Positions 26,661 through 35,360 of a stretch of 44,160 nt of DNA are shown in pieces. Position 1 is the stretch's first letter; every line of letters starts with the position of its first letter. The position numbers and the translations under genes were made by a program. Under the pieces are notes generated by a model, which had not been told where the DNA came from, ran no database searches, and saw nothing but the letters and a program-made list of their open reading frames with translations. Origin of the DNA: Clostridiales bacterium (GTDB lineage Bacteria > Bacillota > Clostridia > Christensenellales > CAG-314). The stretch is from positions 1 through 44,160 of the forward strand of contig DPQS01000026.1 in NCBI GenBank assembly GCA_003537755.1, given 5' to 3'.

Positions 26661-27443
26661 ATGAAAAAGACTCAAGCGGCACTTCGTTTCAAAGCCTTTC
26701 TTAGCATAGTTTTGTTTTTGCTCGGGCTGGCAGGCATTGCATGTTATTTTTTGATACGTTACAAATTATTCGGTATCGCCGCAGGCATGGAAGAGGACCT
26801 TGCGACAACACTGTCGCGTGTTTCGCTGGAAATCGGCGCATTGTGTGCAGTGCTCGGTTTTGTGGCGATCATTGTTTGCGCGGTCAAGCTGAGCAAGGTT
26901 GAAAAGCAAATCAAAGCGGAAGAAAAAGCCGCCGCCGATGCGAAAAACGCCGAAACCGCCGCCGAAGCGGATGTTCGGGCAGTGCAACCCATCGAGCAAC
27001 TGACGGCTTCCGATTACGGTCCCATCATGTATGTGCCTGCAATGGAAGCACCGCAGGTTGTGGTAATCGGCGACAAGCAACCCATCGACGAAAAGTTTGC
27101 GCAGATTGCACGCATGGACAAAACGCAGTTTGTAGTGTACGTGGCAAGGCTGTTCAGCCGCAAGGGGTACGCCGTCAAACTTACACCCGTTGCCGACAAC
27201 TACTGCATAGACATGCTTGTGGAAAAGCAAGGCACTATTACCGCCGTCAGCGTGGTGCAGTCGACCGGACTTCTTGGCAAAAACGACGTTGCGTGCGTGT
27301 GCGAAGGGCGCAGACATTATCCTGCCAACAACGCAATGGTGCTTACCAATTCCTATTACGACAGTTCCGCCGTCGATTACGCGCGAGAACACGGTCTTGT
27401 GCTTGTCGACCACAACGTGCTTGCTTCGCAGTACATGGCGTAA
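26661..27443 (+). CDS. membrane protein with degenerate Mrr-like nuclease domain
   Basis: ATG at 26661 follows AGGGG; an upstream in-frame ATG lacks a site and precedes the promoter. The 260-aa protein has membrane helices at about 12-34 and 54-76, an Ala/Glu-rich coiled stretch (about 80-105), and a C-terminal domain (about 155-255) laid out like Mrr-type restriction endonuclease domains (RKGYAVKLTP, CIDMLVEKQGTITAVSVVQS, NNAMVLTNSYY, HGLVLVDHNVL). The expected (E/Q)xK is VxVVQS here, so the catalytic Lys seems lost. Such membrane Mrr-like proteins are often not tied to restriction systems. A terminator follows. Confidence 0.65.
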   Translation: MKKTQAALRFKAFLSIVLFLLGLAGIACYFLIRYKLFGIAAGMEEDLATTLSRVSLEIGALCAVLGFVAIIVCAVKLSKVEKQIKAEEKAAADAKNAETAAEADVRAVQPIEQLTASDYGPIMYVPAMEAPQVVVIGDKQPIDEKFAQIARMDKTQFVVYVARLFSRKGYAVKLTPVADNYCIDMLVEKQGTITAVSVVQSTGLLGKNDVACVCEGRRHYPANNAMVLTNSYYDSSAVDYAREHGLVLVDHNVLASQYMA

Positions 27444-27490
27444 CACGACAGGGCGCATTTACAAGGCGGTTACAATTTAATGATTATTGG

Positions 27491-27529
27491 GCTACTGTAA
27501 CGAAATTTCGTATACGGTAGCTTTTTTTT
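27491..27529 (+). terminator. intrinsic terminator
   Basis: GCTACTGTA pairs with TACGGTAGC, with ACGAAATTTCGT continuing the stem, followed by eight T residues. It ends the Mrr-like gene. Confidence 0.88.
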
Positions 27530-27576
27530 GTAACGTAAATCGACTTTTGTGCGCAAAATAGTGCGAAAAAACACTA

Positions 27577-27605
27577 TTGACATTCGGCAAATTTTTCTGT
27601 ACAAT
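27577..27605 (+). promoter_or_regulatory. consensus promoter before a decayed gene
   Basis: TTGACA (27577-27582), 17 bases and TACAAT (27600-27605): one of the best promoters in the window. What it drives is unclear; only the broken small gene at 27680 and a terminator follow. Confidence 0.72.
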
Positions 27606-27679
27606 TATCTTGCAAAAAGAACGAAGAACAGTTTTGTTTGCATCGTTGATTTTTTGTTGTGGAAACTAATAGATTTTTT

Positions 27680-27901
27680 ATGCTTTCTCCGGCGGACACT
27701 CGTAAATCGTAGTACCTCAAGTTTGTCTTTTGGAATGGCGGCAGAGTGGCAGGCTATGCGGTTTACAAAATGTCCGTCGGCATTTACGATAGTACGACAA
27801 TGAAACTGGTTTACAAATGCAACCTTGTCGAAAGCATAAAGTTTAACCCGAATGTTGATTTTACCGAACGCCGGGTTGAAGAATATCTTGCGCAGTGGTA
27901 A
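27680..27901 (+). pseudogene. decayed small gene with in-frame TAG
   Basis: Frame 2 reads MLSPADTRKS, then TAG at 27710-27712, then about 60 codons that look coding (FVFWNGGRVAGYAVYKMSVG ... VEEYLAQW) and TAA at 27899-27901. A good promoter lies ahead and a strong terminator follows, which supports a former gene of about 73 residues. No ribosome site is clear at 27680, so the real start may be elsewhere. I do not recognise the family. A functional short peptide starting after the TAG cannot be excluded. Confidence 0.45.
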
Positions 27902-27945
27902 GTTTGGCGACGCGTTTTCGGCTGTGCCGTATGCTTAATATAAAC

Positions 27946-27992
27946 AACGCTCTTTGTAACAAACGCAAAATGCAAAGGGCGTTTTTTATTTT
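27946..27992 (+). terminator. intrinsic terminator
   Basis: AACGCTCTTTG (27946-27956) pairs with CAAAGGGCGTT (27973-27983), with one G-U pair, followed by TTTTATTTTT. Confidence 0.85.
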
Positions 27993-28421
27993 TGTACAAT
28001 TGAACTAAGAAATATGGTATAATGCTTTTGAAAGTTGATTTGGCAATGCGTAACGGCAGTGGACTGAACACAATGCCGATGTGAAAAGCGGTTTTGTTGC
28101 CTGTTTGCGATAGCCTGTAAATTGTTTGTGTTGTTTTTTACTGTACTAAAAGTTTGTTCTGCGTTGTTTTGGCAATAAAAGCCATTTTGAGCGAACAAAA
28201 CAAACAAAAATATTTTTATTGAAATTTCTTGTCACAAAAACGCCTTTGGAAAGTGTCTATTAAGTAGGAAGAGCAGAAAGGAAAGTTTTTTTCGGCGCAA
28301 TTCTACTGTGTTCAACGTTTTGCCGTCGCTTGCGCAAGCGTGAATAAAGACAACTTTACGGAGGACAAGGCCTTGACAGGATAACAAAAGAATGAAATTG
28401 CTTGCAATATTTTTTTTGATA
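27993..28421 (+). other. 430-bp gap without a clear gene
   Basis: TATAAT at 28017-28022 is present but has no -35 at the normal distance. GCTTGCGCAAGC near 28330 is a perfect short palindrome, and ACGGAGG near 28360 resembles a ribosome site but leads to no ORF of length. I see no protein or known RNA gene. Confidence 0.4.
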
Positions 28422-28450
28422 TTGTAAGTCGCAACAATTTATGCTAAAAT
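28422..28450 (+). promoter_or_regulatory. extended -10 promoter of the orphan lipoprotein
   Basis: TTGTAA (28422-28427), 17 bases and TAAAAT (28445-28450) preceded by TGC, an extended -10. It lies 43 bp before the ATG at 28494. Confidence 0.65.
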
Positions 28451-28493
28451 CATTATGGTGTGTAAAACAAAAAATACAAAGGGAGTTGTAAAA

Positions 28494-30065
28494 ATGACAA
28501 AATCAATTAAAAGAAAAACAATAGTAGTGTTGTTCGTTTGCCTGCTTGCTGCTGTTTGCACTTTATGTCTTAGTGGCTGCAACGAAAAGAGCGATTACGA
28601 ACAATTTGAACTAAGTAATTTTGTCGGCGATTACATAAACGCCGCGCAAACGCCTTATTGCAACAATATGGTGTCTTTTGACATTTCCATGGCATACTCC
28701 AAACAGCCTATTATTAAAGCCTATGTTATAAATAACGATGGCGAATGGACGCTGGACTTTATCGACGCATTTACCAGCGAAAAAATACCTGAAAGCAATA
28801 TCGACGAAGCCATTTTTGCCAAAGTGAAGTATTTCGTTTCACTGTTTGGTGATACATGCAAGGTCAAAAATAAAAAAATTGTTTTCGGCAAAAATACATT
28901 TGATATAGACAAAACGTGGTGGCTCGAAAGAGAGTATGATTTCAAACCTGTTTCTGTCCGCAAAGTTCAGACTATGGGTGAAAATATCAACGAAATATTC
29001 AAATTTAATTTTTACAGAGACGGTAGTATCGGACAAAATGATTACAACGGGTTGATTCATTTTTCTTTTAATATGAGTTTTACCGTTATGGGCAAAAACT
29101 CTGCGTATGATATTATGGTTGAATCGCACTATTTTAAGGAGGATGTTTACAATAAATTGGTAGCAGATAGTTCCATTCGTTCAAAGCGATATGAAGTTTC
29201 GTCATCATGTGGGGAAGATAGCAACTTCGGATACATTGGAATAAAAAATTACTACTTGTTGCCCGATTCGAAATGCTATTTGCCATTTGAATCGGAGTAT
29301 TCAGGTAAGTATAGTTTGCAAATTAGTGACGAACTGCTTGAAGTATATGTAAACGATCAAAAACAAACCCCAAACAACGGCATAATTGTTTTTGATTATA
29401 TTAAAGGTTCTGACTTGGACATAAGATTGAACAATGCTACGCAAAAACGGTTGTACGGGCAGATTGAAATTGATTGTTGCGGTGAACTTGTCGGAGAACA
29501 TACACTTGTCGCAGACGGAAAGTATTTGTATAAATTAAGCGGTGCTGCAGGCGTGCGTTCGTTTTCTACGCAGAATGCAGATGTTCGGGTTTGGGAAATT
29601 TACACCAACAATTTTACTCACGGGGGCAATATATCTTTTCTGCCCGATTTCATACTGACCAAAGAAACCGACGTGATGTACATAGTGCTTCAAAATAAGT
29701 CGGAAGAAGAAAGGTCTGTTAATGTAGTCGAAAATGAAAAAATTTCTGTTTCTAACGGAGATATTTTTACTGTTTCGGCAACTGCATGCGGTGGAATTTT
29801 GCAATATAAAGGTTCAAAAGCAGGTGAATACATGTTTAGTTTGAATTATTTGGATTCAAACATTACGCTTGAGCTTGATTTCCTTGATTCGAAGCTTAAG
29901 GGTAAAGATGTTGGGATTACGAAGACTATTAGCACAGGTTATAGAACATATACTGTTACGCTTAAGGAAAACGAAACTTTATATATCACGTACAAGAAAC
30001 TTTCGCAGGAAAGCGTAGATGCAAAAATCGAGTTTTCTGCTAAATATAAGGAACAGTCTGAATAG
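28494..30065 (+). CDS. large lipoprotein, unknown
   Basis: ATG at 28494 is chosen for its AAGGGAG site; an upstream in-frame ATG at 28455 has none. The 523-aa protein has a basic N-terminus, a hydrophobic core and a lipobox LCLSGC (Cys about 29). No domain is recognised. The mature part alternates charged and aromatic strands, and the second half (about 260-520) looks like two or three beta-sandwich units (KYSLQISDELLEVYVNDQ; GEYMFSLNYLDSNITLELDF; YRTYTVTLKENETLYITY), as in pre-peptidase or carbohydrate-binding modules. It is monocistronic, between its own promoter and a terminator. Surface location is the only firm inference. Confidence 0.78.
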   Translation: MTKSIKRKTIVVLFVCLLAAVCTLCLSGCNEKSDYEQFELSNFVGDYINAAQTPYCNNMVSFDISMAYSKQPIIKAYVINNDGEWTLDFIDAFTSEKIPESNIDEAIFAKVKYFVSLFGDTCKVKNKKIVFGKNTFDIDKTWWLEREYDFKPVSVRKVQTMGENINEIFKFNFYRDGSIGQNDYNGLIHFSFNMSFTVMGKNSAYDIMVESHYFKEDVYNKLVADSSIRSKRYEVSSSCGEDSNFGYIGIKNYYLLPDSKCYLPFESEYSGKYSLQISDELLEVYVNDQKQTPNNGIIVFDYIKGSDLDIRLNNATQKRLYGQIEIDCCGELVGEHTLVADGKYLYKLSGAAGVRSFSTQNADVRVWEIYTNNFTHGGNISFLPDFILTKETDVMYIVLQNKSEEERSVNVVENEKISVSNGDIFTVSATACGGILQYKGSKAGEYMFSLNYLDSNITLELDFLDSKLKGKDVGITKTISTGYRTYTVTLKENETLYITYKKLSQESVDAKIEFSAKYKEQSE

Positions 30066-30162
30066 ATAGTTGCCAGAAGGAAACAAATGGTAGTTACTTG
30101 ACTATAAATAATGGTGGTAAAGTAAGTATTTCGCCTACCGTTAGACGTATATTAAAAATTTC

Positions 30163-30199
30163 TAACTCTCGGCTGCAAGTGTGGTCGAGAGTTTTTTTT
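30163..30199 (+). terminator. intrinsic terminator
   Basis: AACTCTCG pairs with CGAGAGTT, directly followed by a run of eight T residues. It ends the orphan lipoprotein transcript. Confidence 0.85.
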
Positions 30200-30249
30200 G
30201 TCAAATTTTGTTTGTCGGTGGACAAGTCGCGGTGGCGGTGCTGTTTCGG

Positions 30250-30278
30250 TTGACTTTTGGCGCGTTTCGTCGCATAAT
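30250..30278 (+). promoter_or_regulatory. promoter candidate for manA
   Basis: TTGACT (30250-30255), 17 bases and CATAAT (30273-30278). It would give a leader of about 105 bases before manA. Confidence 0.5.
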
Positions 30279-30388
30279 ACTGTGCAAGAGAAAACGCTTT
30301 TTTTGTCGGTTTTGTTTGAACTGTCCGTCGGGCTGATGTTAACACGGAGCGTAGCAACGCGACAAAAAAGCATTAAACGGAGGAAAAA

Positions 30389-31294
30389 ATGATTTACAAA
30401 CTTAAATCTGCGCTTAAAAGTTACATCTGGGGCGGCACAAATCTCAAGACAGAATGGCACAAGGTGTCCGACGAGCCGACAATTGCGGAAAGTTGGGAGT
30501 TGTCCTTCCACCCCGTTGGTCCCTGCACGATAGTTGGCGGCGCGGACGACGGCAAGGTGCTTGCGGACGTCGTCAAGCAAAGTGAGTGGGGCGAAAACTG
30601 TGCGGATTTTGAGTTTTTCCCCGTGCTCAACAAAATTATCGACGCAAAAAGCGACCTTTCGGTGCAGGTACACCCCGACGACGAGTATGCGCTCGCCCAC
30701 GAAGGGCAGTACGGCAAGACGGAAATGTGGCACATACTTGCCGCCGAGCCCGGTGCAAAACTGTACCTGGGACTTAACCGCGACATGACGGCGGCACAAT
30801 TTGCCAAGGCCATCGACGACAAAACCATTTGCGACTGTCTCAACGCCGTAGAGGTGCACCCCGGCGAAACTTATTTTATCCCAAGCGGCACACTGCACGC
30901 AATCGGTGGCGGTATTACGCTGTTTGAAACGCAGCAAAACAGTTCGCTTACCTACCGCGTGTACGACTACGACCGCCGCGACGCCAACGGCAACCCGCGC
31001 GAACTGCACGTGGAAAAGGCGAAAAAGGTTGCCAACCTGAACAAATACATTGTACCCGACCCCGCGCGCGACGAGTTGCTGGGCAAATGCAAGTACTTTG
31101 CGGCGTATCGCTACACGGGCGCGCAGGATTTTTGCCTTGCGGACAGTTTCCTGTCGCTGACGGTGGTTGAAGGCAACATTACGGTAAACGGCACTCTTGA
31201 TTTGCAAAAAGGCGACACGGTTTTTGCCACTGCGGGAGAGAAAGTCAGCGTAAGCGGCAACGGCGAATACATTGCCACCTGCGTTGAAAAGTAG
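30389..31294 (+). CDS. manA: mannose-6-phosphate isomerase, class I
   Basis: The 301-aa cupin enzyme interconverts mannose-6-phosphate and fructose-6-phosphate. Zinc ligands are visible in QVHPDDEYA (His), GKTEMWHIL (Glu, His) and SGTLHAIGGG (His), and the end of the cupin has YRVYDYDRRD, typical of the short Firmicutes ManA. A GGAGG site precedes the ATG. The length is normal for this short class. Its place before a CUT1-type ATPase and a beta-mannosidase indicates that mannose released from mannosides is channelled to glycolysis. Confidence 0.93.
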   Translation: MIYKLKSALKSYIWGGTNLKTEWHKVSDEPTIAESWELSFHPVGPCTIVGGADDGKVLADVVKQSEWGENCADFEFFPVLNKIIDAKSDLSVQVHPDDEYALAHEGQYGKTEMWHILAAEPGAKLYLGLNRDMTAAQFAKAIDDKTICDCLNAVEVHPGETYFIPSGTLHAIGGGITLFETQQNSSLTYRVYDYDRRDANGNPRELHVEKAKKVANLNKYIVPDPARDELLGKCKYFAAYRYTGAQDFCLADSFLSLTVVEGNITVNGTLDLQKGDTVFATAGEKVSVSGNGEYIATCVEK

Positions 31295-31512
31295 TTTGCA
31301 GTAGCGCGGCAACGGCAAAGCGACGGCTGCTTGCCATGGGCGTATTGCCGATTGCAAACAAAATAAGCCAATTTGTCGGATAACACAGCAGCGGTGTTGA
31401 TTTGACACGATTTTTTGTTGTACTGCGGACGTTTCGCAAAACCGGCAGGGCAATTTAATCCGAGTAAAAGTTTCAATTTGAGATTAAAATAAATATTTCA
31501 GGAGTAGTAAAA

Positions 31513-31543
31513 ACGGGGCTGTCGCAAAAAACGATAGTCCCGT
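31513..31543 (+). terminator. hairpin, possible terminator
   Basis: ACGGGGCTGTCG pairs with CGATAGTCCCGT through two G-U pairs. The T-run after it is poor (TTGGTGTTT), so termination may be partial. Between manA and this hairpin (31295-31512) no gene is seen. Confidence 0.5.
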
Positions 31544-31554
31544 TTGGTGTTTAG

Positions 31555-31583
31555 TTGAAAAAAATCCGCATATTTGGTATAAT
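31555..31583 (+). promoter_or_regulatory. promoter of the ATPase/membrane operon
   Basis: TTGAAA (31555-31560), 17 bases and consensus TATAAT (31578-31583), 87 bp before the ATPase start. Confidence 0.8.
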
Positions 31584-31670
31584 CACATTAGCGATACTGA
31601 CAAACACGTCAAATCTGTTTGCATCTGAAGTGTTACGTCCGAATCGCAAAAGACGCAAGGAATACAGCAA

Positions 31671-32405
31671 ATGGGAACTATAAGTATAAAAAATCTTACG
31701 GTAGAGTATGTCGGCAAAAAGCAAACGACCGTTGCACTTGACGACGTTTCCGTTCAGTTCGATACAGGAACGTTCAATGTCGTGGTCGGAGCTTCCGGTA
31801 GCGGAAAAACCACATTGCTTTCGGCAATTTGCGATGCAGTCGACTACGACGGCGACATTTTGTTTGACGGTGTAGACTCCGTGGATTTGTCCGTAGCCGA
31901 CAAAAACATCTCGCTTGTGTCGCAAAAGTATTTGTTGTATCCGCATCTGTCGGTATTTGACAATATCGCGTTTCCGTTGAAAGCAATGGGCGCTCGGCGC
32001 GACGAAATTACGGCTCGCGTGAAGGATGTTTGCGTAAAACTGGGACTTGGTAACTACTTGGTGCGTCGTCCCAAAGAATTGTCGGGCGGTCAACAGCAGT
32101 TGGTTGCGCTGGCGAGAGCAATTGTAAAAAATCCTTCGGTATGCTTGCTTGACGAGCCTTTGAGTAATGTTGACGCGCAAAAATGTCCCGAAGTACGTAA
32201 GTTGATTGTCGATACGTTACGCCCGGTGGGATGTACGGTGGTGTACGTTACTCATGACATTTCCGAAGCGTTTGCCATTGCCGACAAAATTTTTGTGTTG
32301 GACAACGGCAAAATGGTTCTGTCCGGCACGCCGGATGAAGTTGCCGTAAGCGAACACCCGTTGATAACATCTGCAAGGAGCGCAAATGACTACGACATTG
32401 ATTGA
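31671..32405 (+). CDS. CUT1-like sugar ABC ATPase without TOBE domain
   Basis: The 244-aa ATPase has Walker A GASGSGKTT (40-48), Q-loop SQKYLLYPHLSVFDNIAFPL (the MalK/MsmK/UgpC type), signature LSGGQQQ (137-143), Walker B VCLLDEP (157-163) and H195. It ends shortly after the ATPase core, so the TOBE/regulatory domain (about 110-130 residues) of MalK and MsmK is missing. The last 20 bases overlap the next gene. It may power the CUT1 permeases at 39.8-41.7 kb, which have no ATPase of their own, or serve the three membrane proteins in its own operon. Confidence 0.87.
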   Translation: MGTISIKNLTVEYVGKKQTTVALDDVSVQFDTGTFNVVVGASGSGKTTLLSAICDAVDYDGDILFDGVDSVDLSVADKNISLVSQKYLLYPHLSVFDNIAFPLKAMGARRDEITARVKDVCVKLGLGNYLVRRPKELSGGQQQLVALARAIVKNPSVCLLDEPLSNVDAQKCPEVRKLIVDTLRPVGCTVVYVTHDISEAFAIADKIFVLDNGKMVLSGTPDEVAVSEHPLITSARSANDYDID

Positions 32406-32862
32406 CCGCACAAAACTTGACGCCGTCGTGCGCAGGTTGAAAAATCAAATAATTGTGATAGCTGTCGTAGCCGTTGTTACCGTGGCGATTTGTATATGTT
32501 TGTGCCTTGCCGCAACTCCGCAAAACTACGTATGGATTATTGCAGTTAACAGCGTGCTGAGCGTGGGCGGCGGATGGTTTGTAATATACAAGTTGCTTGC
32601 CGATGTACTTGTGCTGAATGCGCATGTCAATTTGTTCTCCCGACTGCTTGCAAAACCATCGACTGTGGTTGACGGCATGGTGAAAAGTGTACAAAAAAAC
32701 GTTACCGTACGCAAAAATATTGTTGCCGATGTGCTTACGCTTGTTGGCAACTCGCACAAATACTATTTTGTAGGCGATTATTGTTTGTCCGAAGGTACAT
32801 CGGTAGTATTGTACGTTGTTGACGGGTTCGTATGCAAAGTCGAGGTGCAGAATGAACAATAA
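32386..32862 (+). CDS. two-helix membrane protein, unknown
   Basis: The 158-aa protein starts inside the ATPase gene (20-base overlap, GGAG site). Membrane helices lie at about 22-44 and 50-70. The remaining 85 residues (NAHVNLFSRLLAKPSTVVDG ... DGFVCKVEVQ) form a soluble, probably cytoplasmic, alpha/beta region. No family is recognised. Overlap on both sides shows tight co-translation with the ATPase and the next gene. Confidence 0.75.
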   Translation: MTTTLIDRTKLDAVVRRLKNQIIVIAVVAVVTVAICICLCLAATPQNYVWIIAVNSVLSVGGGWFVIYKLLADVLVLNAHVNLFSRLLAKPSTVVDGMVKSVQKNVTVRKNIVADVLTLVGNSHKYYFVGDYCLSEGTSVVLYVVDGFVCKVEVQNEQ

Positions 32863-33406
32863 ATTTATTCACACTTTTGACAAATGGTATATATATCTTG
32901 CGTGGGCGGCCGCTGCGGTTTTTGTGTGGGTGTGGGCGGTGTCGGCTGTCGTTGCACCGACTGAAAAAGAAACCGTTTCCGTGTTTGTCGGTTGGACCGA
33001 TAGTGTAAGCAGCATAAAAGATGTCGTTTCGCAAGCGGTGTCTGCCGACATTCGTAAGGTGGATGTGCAAAACCTGCCCGACGAAAACTATCTTGTCACT
33101 TATTATGATGCTTTCGGACGCAATGCCTGTGACTTGTGCATACTTACGGCGGAGCAGGCGCAAATGGTTATCTCTGCATTCGGTAACAATTTTTGTGACC
33201 TTTCTTCCGTTGATGTTGCCGCGACAACATATTTCGAGTCGGGCGGGGTGAGTTGCGGTATTGCGTTGTCGCAAGCAATGTCCGGTAACGAAAAAAGCGA
33301 TACGTATTACGTTTTTCTGTGCAAAAACTCTGTTCACGCAGGCAGATTTAACGAAAAATCGACAGACGAAATTGCAATTAAACTGTTGAAAGAATTGGTG
33401 AAGTGA
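32852..33406 (+). CDS. membrane-anchored extracytoplasmic protein, unknown
   Basis: ATG at 32852 is chosen for its GAGGTG site; the frame is open further upstream without one. The 184-aa protein has one N-terminal helix (about 13-36, YIYLAWAAAAVFVWVWAVS) as an uncleaved anchor. The outer part (about 40-184) reads like a small substrate-binding-protein fold: VSVFVGWTDS, then RNACDLCILTAEQA, then DTYYVFLCKNSVHAG. This similarity is by pattern only. It overlaps its neighbours by 11 and 1 bases. An atypical binding protein for the operon is one idea. Confidence 0.7.
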   Translation: MNNKFIHTFDKWYIYLAWAAAAVFVWVWAVSAVVAPTEKETVSVFVGWTDSVSSIKDVVSQAVSADIRKVDVQNLPDENYLVTYYDAFGRNACDLCILTAEQAQMVISAFGNNFCDLSSVDVAATTYFESGGVSCGIALSQAMSGNEKSDTYYVFLCKNSVHAGRFNEKSTDEIAIKLLKELVK

Positions 33407-34239
33407 TGAAACAAAAGGTCGCAAAAACGGACTTTTCCGAACAAAATCTTCCGCACAACAGAAAGGAAGTGTTTTTTGATTGCGTAAAACTGTATTGGCA
33501 AAAATTGCTTTTGCTTGGTTTGATAATGCTTGCCTGTGCCGTGCCTTTACTTACGGTGTCAGCCGTGTGCGATACGGTGCAGCAAGGACTTTCGCGACAG
33601 CTGGAGGACGGTGTAATCGACAAGGTAACATACAACGGACAAGCGGCATGGTTAAGGTTTGCCGAAGCGTTGATCGATATACCGTGCTACGTAATTGTTT
33701 GCGTCGGGTTGTCCGGCACGGTGCGTGTTACACGACAAATGGTCTGGGCTGAGCCGCTATTTTTCGCCAATGACTTCGCTGACGGAATCAAACAAAATTG
33801 GCTTACCTTTTGCCTGTGCGGATTTTTGGTAAGTTTGCTTAATGTTTATCTTGCATTTGCCGAGTCTTCCGGTGGTGGATTGCCGGCTTATTTGCCACTC
33901 GGAGTGGTGGCAATCGTTGTGTTGCCTACGGCACTATGGATGATGGCTGCGTCATCCGTATACAATATCGGGATAGGAAAAAACATCACAAATTCTTTTG
34001 TGCTGTACATAAAAACGCCGTTTGTCACCTGGCTGTTTGTTGCTCTGTTTGCAAGTGTGGCAATGCCGGGCTTGATAGGATTTGTTGCGCTGCGCTGTAT
34101 ATTTCTTGCGGTGTTTATTGTTGTGTTGTTGCCTGCTTTTGTAATGTTGTGGCAACTTGTCAGTTACTCGTATTTCGACAAATTCATCAACAAACAAGCC
34201 TATCCCGAAATAGTCGACAAGGGCATTTGGCGGTTGTAA
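33406..34239 (+). CDS. polytopic membrane protein, DUF624/YesL-like
   Basis: The stop of the previous gene overlaps this ATG (TGATG); a GTG one codon earlier is possible. The 277-aa protein has five or six membrane helices at about 30-55, 88-108, 132-154, 163-186, 203-225 and 227-250. The FFDCVKLYWQKLLLLGL start and late SYSYFDKFINKQAYPE resemble DUF624/YesL proteins, which often sit in carbohydrate-uptake loci with unknown function. It has no EAA loop, so it is not a classic CUT1 permease. A terminator follows. Confidence 0.7.
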   Translation: MKQKVAKTDFSEQNLPHNRKEVFFDCVKLYWQKLLLLGLIMLACAVPLLTVSAVCDTVQQGLSRQLEDGVIDKVTYNGQAAWLRFAEALIDIPCYVIVCVGLSGTVRVTRQMVWAEPLFFANDFADGIKQNWLTFCLCGFLVSLLNVYLAFAESSGGGLPAYLPLGVVAIVVLPTALWMMAASSVYNIGIGKNITNSFVLYIKTPFVTWLFVALFASVAMPGLIGFVALRCIFLAVFIVVLLPAFVMLWQLVSYSYFDKFINKQAYPEIVDKGIWRL

Positions 34240-34303
34240 ATAAATATGTTTATGTTGTTGAAAAGTTGATACGTATTCAAAAGTTTTGCACTTAAGTAAA
34301 AAT

Positions 34304-34340
34304 AAAACGCATCGTAGAGTTTGTCGCTACGGTGCGTTTT
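34304..34340. terminator. bidirectional intrinsic terminator
   Basis: AAAACGCATCGTAG and CTACGGTGCGTTTT form a stem with A-run and T-run on the two sides, so it can serve both the operon ending at 34239 and the convergent araC-type gene ending at 34379. Confidence 0.82.
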
Positions 34341-34378
34341 CCGGTTAATATTCAATGACGAGGGCTTTGTGGTATGGC

Positions 34379-35212
34379 TTACTTCCTGTATTGCCCCGGT
34401 GTTACGCCGAACTTGTTTTTGAATACCACGTTGAATTGAGCCAGGTTGGAGTACCCGACCACGTTTGCAATTTCGGTGGTGTTCATATCGGTGTTGTTCA
34501 GTAAGTTTTGCGCATAGAGCAATCTGTTGGAAAGCAAATATTCGTGCGGTGACATGCCGTATCTTGCGTTAAACAATCTGTTTAGTTGTACGCGGGAGTA
34601 GTTTAACTTGCGGCACAAGTCTTGTACTGTGTATGTCAAAAATTCTTCAGAGAGTTTCAGCTCGTTTAATGTTTGTACCCACAAGGGGTCATCCTCGGGT
34701 TCGTCTTTTTGTATATTGCTTGCCGCAACCTGTACAAAAAACATTATTTTGGTAAGCAACATATCGTTGGTTTTTTCACATTCGTCGGGCGGTAGCATGT
34801 TTAGAAGGTGTAATGTCGTTTCTATTTCCGAGATTGTCTCTGCGCTAAGAGTGTAACTGCGGTCGTTTTTGTACAGTCTTTCAAGTACGCTGTCCGAAAG
34901 CGGCGTAAGCATTTGCAACAGGGTTTGTTCCGCTACCGTAAAGTTGATGTATCGTGCAGAGTTTTTTCCGCGCGTGGTCAGGTAGTGTACGTCCTTAGTC
35001 GTGCAGTAGAACATGGTGCCGGAAGCGTATGTGCGCACTTCGCCATTGACGTGGTTTTCCATAATACCGTCGGTCACTACGTAAAACTCCCAGTAGTCCA
35101 CGTGGCTGTGCAACAATGTGTAGTCGCCGGTGTTTATACAAAACTGACTTGTTACGTTACCGTTTTCTTTTTGGTAGGGATTCAGATTTTCGATGAAGTA
35201 TTTTTTTATCAT
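34379..35212 (-). CDS. AraC-family regulator, sugar responsive
   Basis: The 277-aa protein has an N-terminal cupin sensor (about 20-110: SHVDYWEFYVVTDG, GTMFYCTTKDVHYL) and a C-terminal double helix-turn-helix (about 180-277) ending in NTDMNTTEIANVVGYSNLAQF and KFGVTPGQYRK, the AraC signature. It is divergent from the beta-mannosidase gene, and a 21-bp-period direct repeat lies in the shared gap, so it probably activates that operon when a mannoside is bound. Ribosome site before the minus-strand ATG is weak. Confidence 0.92.
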   Translation of the reverse strand: MIKKYFIENLNPYQKENGNVTSQFCINTGDYTLLHSHVDYWEFYVVTDGIMENHVNGEVRTYASGTMFYCTTKDVHYLTTRGKNSARYINFTVAEQTLLQMLTPLSDSVLERLYKNDRSYTLSAETISEIETTLHLLNMLPPDECEKTNDMLLTKIMFFVQVAASNIQKDEPEDDPLWVQTLNELKLSEEFLTYTVQDLCRKLNYSRVQLNRLFNARYGMSPHEYLLSNRLLYAQNLLNNTDMNTTEIANVVGYSNLAQFNVVFKNKFGVTPGQYRK

Positions 35213-35360
35213 GTTTTATCCGTCGTAAAATTTTTGTTTGTTTTGAGTGCGGATGGTTGCCGACAGGGTGATGGAGGATCTTGTTCCGATTGTCGATACG
35301 CAAAAGTCTTACGTAACGATTATGCAACGAAAAACGCATGAAGTCAACCGAAATTACGAG

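Noticed and set aside
28017..28022. TATAAT as a promoter of a small RNA
   Set aside because: No -35 element at a proper distance and no terminator pairing with it before 28422.
30152..31453. 433-codon minus-strand open frame opposite manA
   Set aside because: manA is intact on the plus strand with all zinc ligands; the antisense frame crosses terminator and promoter and lacks any motif.
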